Below, piece by piece: positions 58,216 to 64,000 of a DNA stretch of 64,000 bases. The translations under genes were made by a program, and so were the position numbers. The notes under the pieces were generated by a model. That model ran no database searches. It was not told the DNA's origin and saw only the letters and a program-made list of their open reading frames with translations. The stretch's first letter is position 1. Every line of letters starts with the position of its first letter. The stretch comes from Microbulbifer sp. TB1203. Its GTDB lineage: Bacteria; Pseudomonadota; Gammaproteobacteria; Pseudomonadales; Cellvibrionaceae. Where the stretch lies: NCBI RefSeq assembly GCF_030997045.1, contig NZ_CP116899.1:2801501-2865500 (forward strand), written 5' to 3'.

Positions 58216-59295
58216 TCAGCGCAATTTGAACCCGAGCTCCGACTCTATCTGCCCCCGCGACCACAGACTCCAGCCCGACACGCCCTCCAGGGCGAGAGCC
58301 TCGTCCACGACGATTCCCCGGCTCAGGGCCGGCCAGGCCAGCACCGTCGGCGGCACCCCCTCCTCGATCGGGTAAAACAGCTCCGGCGGGGGCAGCATCT
58401 GCTGCAGGCTGCGCAACAGCGGTTGCCAGGCCATGGGCAAAATTGCCTCCGCCAGTTTCCAGGATGGCGCCGGCGTCTGTGCCGCCTGGGCCACCAGGTA
58501 GTGGTAGCGGGCCCACGCAGCCTCCAGCAATGCGGTTTCTCCCAGGTGCAGGCAGCCATCCACCTGGCGTTCGGCACAGAGCAGGCAGATGCCCTCGGGC
58601 AGTGCCAGCTGCTCCGCATCGCGGGCACTCAGTTGCCAGCCCGGTTCTTCCGACGCACAACCGCAATTGGGGCAGCTGCCCTCCGCCTCAGCGGCGGGTG
58701 GCTGCAGCGGCAGCGGATTGGCTCCCGGCTTCCAGTGACAGGCAGAGGCCGAGAAGTAGCTGTCCGCGTGGCTGCGCACATGGGCGGGAAAATCAAATTC
58801 AGCAGAGGCCGAGCCCCGCCCCGCGCTGGCATCCAGGCAGGTTCTACAAACATTGAGGGGACCCTGCGACTGCGCTTCGTTGAGCGATGCCAGGTCCGTA
58901 GCCACCCACACGCTGCGCTCATCGTTTTCCAAGGCTCCGCAGCAGGGGAACAGATGCACCAGCGAGAAAAAATCCCGGCGCCTTTCCGGCTCTGCCAGCT
59001 CCGGCGCCTCGGCGCCGAAAACCATTACCGGGTGACCGCGGTAACGCCAGCCTGCGGCGCAGGGCTCCAGTTCGCCGAGGCTCACCTGGATGCCGGCGCG
59101 CAGCTCCCGCGCCAGCGCCTCTCCGTCCGCGACCGCCGGCTGGTCGGAACCGGTTGCGTCCACGGCATCGTCCGCCACCAATTCCGCCACCGCTTCCGCA
59201 ACGGGGCCGCTCTCGCTGTCTTCGCCGGACTCGGGCGGGCGCACGCTGTCCGCTGCGCCGCGCAGCTTTGCCAACGCCTGTTTCCACAGTGCCAC
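58216..59295 (-). CDS. Cysteine-rich protein coupled to the ZorB-like gene
   Basis: 359 residues from GTG 59295, which overlaps the upstream TAG by one base; AGAGGAGG lies 7 bases before. Acidic Ala/Glu-rich N-terminal ~90 residues, then a domain with FSLVHLFPCCGALEND, NVCRTCLDA, SCPNCGCASEEPGW and EGICLLCAERQ: four Cys pairs that look like zinc ribbons. The last ~130 residues are helical. No signal peptide. It matches none of the known ZorC/D/E/F/G effectors I can recognise. Last gene of the four-gene operon. Confidence 0.6.
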   Translation of the reverse strand: MALWKQALAKLRGAADSVRPPESGEDSESGPVAEAVAELVADDAVDATGSDQPAVADGEALARELRAGIQVSLGELEPCAAGWRYRGHPVMVFGAEAPELAEPERRRDFFSLVHLFPCCGALENDERSVWVATDLASLNEAQSQGPLNVCRTCLDASAGRGSASAEFDFPAHVRSHADSYFSASACHWKPGANPLPLQPPAAEAEGSCPNCGCASEEPGWQLSARDAEQLALPEGICLLCAERQVDGCLHLGETALLEAAWARYHYLVAQAAQTPAPSWKLAEAILPMAWQPLLRSLQQMLPPPELFYPIEEGVPPTVLAWPALSRGIVVDEALALEGVSGWSLWSRGQIESELGFKLR

Positions 59296-59999
59296 TATAG
59301 GGCCTCCTCTAAGATTCGGTGGATCTGCGCTTCCGAGTTGGTTATCACGCGAAAGGCGACCCGCTTGGATTTCTCTGGGTCCTCGCTGCCGTCGGCGCGC
59401 AGAACCGGACGGGCGGACGAGTAGCCTACCGCGGCCACCAGTGCCAACATGCCGGGAACCTCTTCCGCCGGCACAAGGCTGTGAACAAAACGCAACACCT
59501 CCCGCGAGCGGTTCTGGGACAGGCGCAGGTTGTTGAAGTAGTTTTCGCTGCGGCTCCCCCCGGTGCCCCACTCGGAGCTGGTGTGCCCCTCGATATGGAT
59601 CGCCCGGACGGAGTCCAGATAGGGTTTCAGCGCGGCCAGGTAGCGCGGGAAAAAGTTTTCCATCACCTTCTGGGCATCCCCGTTCATCTCCGCGGCGCCG
59701 GTCTGGAACATGGCGTCGGAGTTGTTGAAGGCGATGGTCAGGCTGTCCTTGTCGATGGCGGCTCCCCAGTGTTGCAGGTCGCCTTCAAACTCCCTCACCA
59801 GTGTCTGGTAAATCGCCAGCTGGTTGTCGCGATAGGACTGGGCCAGCGCTCGAATTTTTTCCCGCTCCTCCATCATCGAGCGCATCATCACTATGGAGAT
59901 GCACAAAAAAACCATCATCAGCCCGGCCATCAGGTCCGAGACGCTGAGCCACTCGCCCTCTTCAGTCGGGCGCAGGCGCGAAGAGAGGCTAGCCGGCAT
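59295..59999 (-). CDS. ZorB/MotB-like OmpA-domain protein
   Basis: 234 residues. N-terminal helix with motif EWLSVSDLMAGLMMVFLCIS containing Asp22, as in ZorB and MotB stator subunits; short coiled coil (MEEREKIRALAQSYRDNQLA); C-terminal OmpA-like peptidoglycan-binding domain with IHIEGHTSSEW and NLRLSQNRSREVLRFV. In the usual GHTD motif Ser replaces Asp, so binding to peptidoglycan should be tested. It overlaps the ZorA-like gene by 11 bases and the next gene by one. Confidence 0.8.
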   Translation of the reverse strand: MPASLSSRLRPTEEGEWLSVSDLMAGLMMVFLCISIVMMRSMMEEREKIRALAQSYRDNQLAIYQTLVREFEGDLQHWGAAIDKDSLTIAFNNSDAMFQTGAAEMNGDAQKVMENFFPRYLAALKPYLDSVRAIHIEGHTSSEWGTGGSRSENYFNNLRLSQNRSREVLRFVHSLVPAEEVPGMLALVAAVGYSSARPVLRADGSEDPEKSKRVAFRVITNSEAQIHRILEEAL

Positions 60000-61296
60000 A
60001 TTCCAGGTCCCGCTGTTGTATCCGCCGCATCTGCGCCACCAACTGGCGATAATCCCGAGTGAACTGCCCGCTGATGGTGGCCAGGGACTCGCCCATGGCG
60101 GCGAGCACCTGTTCCACCTGCTCCGCCATCACCTTGTCCATTTGCTCGTATTGGCGGCGAATGGAGATATCCGTATCCTGCAATTCCTTGCGGATCACCT
60201 CGGTGAGGACCTGCAACATCTCCCGGTGGGTAGTGGCGATCATCTGCGCCAGTTCCCGCATCGACTCCCGGTGTGCCTGCGCGGAGGTTCCCACCAGTTT
60301 CTGCAGGGCCTCGGGGTCCAATTCCTGAAGATTTTCCAGCGCCGCAGACAAATACCGGAAGCGCTCCGCCAGCGCGTCACCCTGACTCTCGAGTTGTGCG
60401 CTGATCGCCGAGAGGTTCTCGTCCACCCGCTGCTGCGCGGCCGCAACGCCCTGTGACAGCTGCTCGATAACTGGCGGTAGTTGCGGCGCCAGTTCCGCCA
60501 GCTGCCGCACCGACTCGTGCTGCGCATCCAACAGCTGGTTCAACTGCGCCGCCTGCTGCCCCTGCCGCTCCAACAGTTCATCCAGCCCGCGGTACATATG
60601 CGGCAGCTCGGCTATTTTGTCGTATACCTGTGCGAGCACGGCCTGCTGGTCGATCAGCTGCCGCTGGCTCTCGTCGCAACGCTGGCTCCAGGATTCCACC
60701 CGCGCGGCATGTTCTCGGTACTCAGCCGCGGCGGCGCCGAGCGCAGGTTCCAGTTCGGAAAGCTGTGCGCAAAAACTCTGCAGGTTGTTCCCGAACTGCG
60801 CCTGCAGGCCCTGATTGAACTGTGCCACCACCTGCTCCAGTTGGCCAACCAGCTCCACCGCGGATCGTTGGGCAAAATTATCCAGCGAGTCGCGCAGCAC
60901 CAGCAGGTTTCGATTCAGGTCGTCGATGGTGGCAGTTTCCTGAACGGGGTCCGACGGCAACCTCAGCATACGGCTGAAAACCCGCAACAGCAGGGACAGC
61001 GCCAGCCCGACCACACTGGTGATAAAGGCTGTTTTCAGCCCTTCCATAAGCTCCGCGATACTGCGGTCGATATCCTCCAGGGAGAATTCGTAGAGACCGA
61101 TAATAATGCCGACAAATGTACCGAGAATACCCAGGGAGGTGAGAAAGCCAGGGCCCTGGTCCACAAAATCCCGCCCGCGGCCCGAGAAGCGCAACAGCAT
61201 TGCGAGGGAAAAAATCGACAGCATCAGCAGGATAAACCCCTCGGTGACCACTGCGGGGGTTAGCGACAAAAACATCTGGTGTAATAATCCCGACAT
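59989..61296 (-). CDS. ZorA-like MotA/TolQ/ExbB channel with long coiled-coil tail
   Basis: 435 residues. The membrane part is in the first ~140 (AVVTEGFILLMLSIFSLAML, GFLTSLGILGTFVGIIIGLY, GLKTAFITSVVGLALSLLLR). The rest is one long cytoplasmic coiled coil (about 150-430), as in ZorA, where the tail spans the cytoplasm. Length is at the short end for ZorA. Its ATG is 3 bases after the preceding stop. With the partner it would form a proton-driven stator complex. Confidence 0.8.
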   Translation of the reverse strand: MSGLLHQMFLSLTPAVVTEGFILLMLSIFSLAMLLRFSGRGRDFVDQGPGFLTSLGILGTFVGIIIGLYEFSLEDIDRSIAELMEGLKTAFITSVVGLALSLLLRVFSRMLRLPSDPVQETATIDDLNRNLLVLRDSLDNFAQRSAVELVGQLEQVVAQFNQGLQAQFGNNLQSFCAQLSELEPALGAAAAEYREHAARVESWSQRCDESQRQLIDQQAVLAQVYDKIAELPHMYRGLDELLERQGQQAAQLNQLLDAQHESVRQLAELAPQLPPVIEQLSQGVAAAQQRVDENLSAISAQLESQGDALAERFRYLSAALENLQELDPEALQKLVGTSAQAHRESMRELAQMIATTHREMLQVLTEVIRKELQDTDISIRRQYEQMDKVMAEQVEQVLAAMGESLATISGQFTRDYRQLVAQMRRIQQRDLEYAG

Positions 61297-61299
61297 CCA

Positions 61300-62523
61300 C
61301 TATGCCTCAGAGAATTTCTTTAAGATAAATTCGTGATAGAAGGCTCCACTCGGCAGCTTGCCGTGGCCCTGGTCCACCAATTGCAGACGCGGCAGGGCGC
61401 GGATAATTTCCGCCAGGTTGTTGAAATGGGCCCGCTCATCCCCGGGTGGGAACTCCTTCACCAGCACCCGTTCGTCTACCTGTATCTCGAAAACCGCGGG
61501 CTTCTGCGGTAACCGCTCCCGCTTGCAAAACACCATGTGCAACAGCCCACCGGTCTTCAGCTTTGACACCAGCAGTTCACTCAGTACCGATGCCTCATCA
61601 GGGCTGTAAAAGCCAATAATGTCCCAGGCCAGAATCGCATCGCACTCTGCAAGCCCGGAAAACTTACCAAAAGCCGCGCGTATCGCCGAGCAGCCGTCCT
61701 CGCCGCGCTGCTTGTGCCATTGAATGGCCGCGTGCATGTCCAGCACGAACAGCTCGCCCACCTGTTTCTGCAACGCGTCCACATTGCGCCCGCTCCTGGG
61801 CCCGCAATCCATCACCCTGCTGACCGGTGACCTGCGCGCCGCTCTCATTGCCGTCGACAGGCCGGACAGCGACAGCGCCTCGCCAGCTTCCGCCGCGGTA
61901 AAATAGGTCGATACATCCGATGCGCCGCCCGGGCGGACTTTTCCCCGAGAATCGTTACCGTCAAATTCAAAAATATGTTCGATAAGATCCTTGCGCATTC
62001 CCTGTCGCTGCAACAGTGAATTGCTCAGGCTGAAGCGCCCCAGGCTCTGCGTCAGGGCCACGGTCGAGTGGCGCTGGCAGGGAATCCGGGGGTAATGCGG
62101 GGCCTCGGCCGTTTCGTAGGTGAAATCCTGCAACAGGCGGAATCTCGCGGGCCCCTGCGGCGCGGTACCGGTGTATATCATGGCGTGCAGCAGCGTGCCG
62201 GGTTTCAGGTTCGGCTGGAGCAGTTCGATCAGATGCTCAATCAACTCGGTGCTCATAAAGTTGAGCAGGTCCCAGCAGAGCACGACGTCAAATTTTATTC
62301 GCGAGGGCTTGGCCACCAAGTGGTCTTGCAGGGCGCCTTTGAGATCCGGGTTCTGTTGATTCTCCGCAAAGAATTCGATCAGGTCCTCAATGTAGCAGGG
62401 ACAGTTCATCTGCAGGAAAGCCTGGGTAGTCCCTACCGCCAGTGACCCCAGATCCAGTATGCGAAATCCCGGCTGAATAATTTCCCGGCTGAGCGCCGCC
62501 AAGCCGAAAGAGTGATGCTGCAT
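61300..62523 (-). CDS. Duplicated, degenerate methyltransferase-like protein
   Basis: 407 residues from ATG 62523; eight earlier codons are open but lack a ribosome site. Two halves have the same order of elements: ILDLGSLAVGTTQ then VVLCWDLLNFM in the first, VMDCGPRSGRNV then AILAWDIIGFYSPDE in the second. These resemble SAM-binding motif I and motif IV/post-II, but the glycine pattern is broken in both, so activity is uncertain. First gene of the transcript with the ZorA-like gene (3-base gap). Confidence 0.6.
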   Translation of the reverse strand: MQHHSFGLAALSREIIQPGFRILDLGSLAVGTTQAFLQMNCPCYIEDLIEFFAENQQNPDLKGALQDHLVAKPSRIKFDVVLCWDLLNFMSTELIEHLIELLQPNLKPGTLLHAMIYTGTAPQGPARFRLLQDFTYETAEAPHYPRIPCQRHSTVALTQSLGRFSLSNSLLQRQGMRKDLIEHIFEFDGNDSRGKVRPGGASDVSTYFTAAEAGEALSLSGLSTAMRAARRSPVSRVMDCGPRSGRNVDALQKQVGELFVLDMHAAIQWHKQRGEDGCSAIRAAFGKFSGLAECDAILAWDIIGFYSPDEASVLSELLVSKLKTGGLLHMVFCKRERLPQKPAVFEIQVDERVLVKEFPPGDERAHFNNLAEIIRALPRLQLVDQGHGKLPSGAFYHEFILKKFSEA

Positions 62524-62667
62524 GCAATACTTCCCGAAACACCACAAGGAAAAATCGCGGCCGCGTCATGCCGACCGGCACCACTTGACCGCGGTTTAGC
62601 AGGAAGCGGGTTCACTAAGTGGAACGCAATAATTGTGAAACCGCTTCTGGCATCTTTCCCGGTACGA

Positions 62668-63297
62668 TCAGTCGCTGGTCACCAGCTCAGCCGGGCTGTC
62701 GGAGGTTTCGGTAGCGGCGCTCTTGGAGGAGAAAAGGCCGCTGCTTTTGGCTGCACTTCCCTTTCCGGCCTTCTTCTTGCCATCGTTCTCATTGTCCCGC
62801 GGCGGTAAATTGGGGTGTACCAGCTTTTCTTTGAAATCGCTGGTGCGCTCTTTCATTTCCGCATCGGTATCCACCATATCCATGGAGCCGCGGAACTTAC
62901 CGCCGTCGTCCAGTTGGATGCGCGGCGCTATCAGGTTGCCCTTGACCACTGCTGTGCGGCGGATTTCAATCAGCTCTTCTGCCAGGGCATCGCCGGTGAG
63001 GGCGCCTTCCACGGTGATGTTCTTCGCGTGAATATTGGCATTCAGCTCACCACCGGCGCCCACGGAGAGATTATGCCCCTCCATGATTACGGTGCCCTCG
63101 ACAGTGCCTTCGATATGCAGGCTCTCGTTACCGATCAGTTCACCGCGGAACTTGATGTTTTTTCCGATTACAGACTTTTCAGCCTCTTCGCCCATCCGCG
63201 GGCCGCGCTGGGGGGCGGAGTTACCCTGATCGATAAATCCATCCAGAAAGCTGTTGGAGCTCTCTTCCTTCGGCTTTGCCTGCTCTTCATTTGCCAT
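62668..63297 (-). CDS. Bactofilin-family (polymer-forming cytoskeletal) protein
   Basis: 209 residues from ATG 63297 (AAGGAG ten bases upstream); the frame is open for 47 more codons without a ribosome site. The core (about 45-145: GKNIKFRGELIGNESLHIEG, GEVEG-like repeats, NITVEGALTGDALAEELIEI, VVKGNLIAPRIQLDDGGKFR) is the right-handed beta-helix of bactofilins. Tail is Lys/Ser rich. Bactofilins polymerise without nucleotide and localise envelope machines. 144 bases separate it from the methyltransferase-like gene, same strand. Confidence 0.88.
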   Translation of the reverse strand: MANEEQAKPKEESSNSFLDGFIDQGNSAPQRGPRMGEEAEKSVIGKNIKFRGELIGNESLHIEGTVEGTVIMEGHNLSVGAGGELNANIHAKNITVEGALTGDALAEELIEIRRTAVVKGNLIAPRIQLDDGGKFRGSMDMVDTDAEMKERTSDFKEKLVHPNLPPRDNENDGKKKAGKGSAAKSSGLFSSKSAATETSDSPAELVTSD

Positions 63298-63412
63298 GTT
63301 GTACTTACTCCTTAGAGTTGGGATAGCTGGTTGGTTGCCCCGTTTGTCATACATCGCACAAAGTTCCGGGCAGAGTTCCACTCGCCGTCTGCGCAGCGAT
63401 GTAGGCGCATGA

Positions 63413-63862
63413 TTATACGGACGACAAGTCACGGGCACTTGTCGCGAGAGTCATTTTTTTGGGTGCCAGTATCGGGTTTTTGTTTGCTGTGTGATAAAGG
63501 TCACATTTTCCAGGTAACCATTTTTGGCGTGAAAAGATTTGCAAGTGCCGGGCCATCTTTGCCGGGCAGTGAGGATCTCGAGAAACTCTGCCGGGGACAA
63601 CCGGCGGCGGGGGGCTTTGCAGTCGGGCTTCTTTAATTGCGCTTTCGGCGCTGGGGGGGAGAGCCATCCAGAGCCCTGACGGCGCATAGGCCTTGAACTG
63701 GGCAAAATAGTTTTTTCCGGCTTTGCCGGAGATATCTGCACAAAACTGTTTCTCTTCAACCGACAGAAGGAGGGGTGCCCGGCCATCGCCGGCAGGCTCC
63801 AGGCTCTCGTGGCGCACCGGCGGGCAGTGGTCGGCGAGCAGTTGGATTTCCTCGAACTGCAT
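63413..63862 (-). CDS. Hypothetical protein (149 aa), weakly supported
   Basis: Start at ATG 63862, the first ATG giving a plausible N-terminus (MQFEEIQLLADHC); the frame runs back to 63976. Contains FCADISGKAGKNYFAQFKAY and a Pro-rich stretch PPPPVV, but no clear domain, poor ribosome site and no partner. The frame overlaps the upstream region of the bactofilin gene. It may be non-coding. Confidence 0.35.
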   Translation of the reverse strand: MQFEEIQLLADHCPPVRHESLEPAGDGRAPLLLSVEEKQFCADISGKAGKNYFAQFKAYAPSGLWMALPPSAESAIKEARLQSPPPPVVPGRVSRDPHCPAKMARHLQIFSRQKWLPGKCDLYHTANKNPILAPKKMTLATSARDLSSV

Positions 63863-64000
63863 CCTGCAACAAATACATGTCGAAGTGCTCGTGACCAGCC
63901 GGCGGGGAAACCTTTCGCATCTATCCCTCACCGTTTGCCTGATTAAGTTTTTACTCAAACCGGAACTCAATGGCATTGGGAATTGGTTTGTGTTTTGTGC

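Noticed and set aside
58216..62523. Canonical Zorya type I, II or III
   Set aside because: Only ZorA- and ZorB-like proteins are present; no ZorC/D helicase-like, ZorE HNH-nuclease or ZorF/G protein could be recognised, so I report it as ZorAB-like.

Overview
This window is a GC-rich chromosome segment of a free-living, probably marine gammaproteobacterium. The gene set resembles the Cellvibrionales (Microbulbifer-like). That placement is my inference from gene content (holD-rimI pair, prfC, gpx-ohrR, kynA, a lysine/alanine/AT-hook-rich histone-like protein, many GTAGGAGCGG-type palindromes); no marker gene was searched. No rRNA, tRNA, CRISPR array, prophage or insertion sequence was seen.

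Layout. 1-9350 (+): a long operon of envelope proteins cut by the window edge: a PEGA-repeat/formylglycine-generating-enzyme-like protein, a small exported acidic protein, a MotA/TolQ/ExbB-like channel, an actin/Hsp70-fold-like protein, two membrane-anchored von Willebrand A (vWA) proteins, two lipoproteins and an M48 metalloprotease lipoprotein. 9650-16350: metabolism (GntP-type permease, GlpQ, enoyl-CoA hydratase, an amidinotransferase-fold hydrolase with an M20 carbamoylase, tryptophan 2,3-dioxygenase). 16470-22190: ExbD, methylglyoxal synthase, a phosphoesterase lipoprotein, a redoxin-like membrane protein, the AT-hook protein and a glycerate-kinase-like protein. 22240-27700: an RND efflux pump with its adaptor and a cyclic-nucleotide-binding protein. 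28000-40170: a chalcone-isomerase-like/TonB fusion, an M13 peptidase, an LplT-PlsC fusion, a reprolysin-like protease, RtcA with a DUF72 protein, and catalase. 40250-42500 (-): an AT-rich island of tiny ORFs separated by structured inverted repeats that look like integron attC sites. 42850-56000 (-, with one + gene): M28 peptidase, acyltransferase, TSUP permease, PrfC, aminopeptidase P, MATE, leuA-holD-rimI, gpx-ohrR. 56100-58110: a Fur-box-preceded cytochrome c/FTR1 iron permease. 58216-63300 (-): a compact ZorAB-like operon behind a bactofilin gene.

Two loci deserve most attention. In 2204-6476 a MotA/ExbB-type channel sits with two vWA proteins whose N-terminal membrane helices both carry an Asp placed as in ExbD/MotB stators, which suggests an ion-driven complex with paired vWA subunits. 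In 58216-62523 a ZorA-like and a ZorB-like protein are translationally coupled to a cysteine-rich protein and preceded by a duplicated, degenerate methyltransferase-like protein; none of the known Zorya effectors (ZorC, D, E, F, G) was recognised.

The genome carries several families of palindromic intergenic repeats. Several lie on the stop codons of genes and one lies in frame inside holD.
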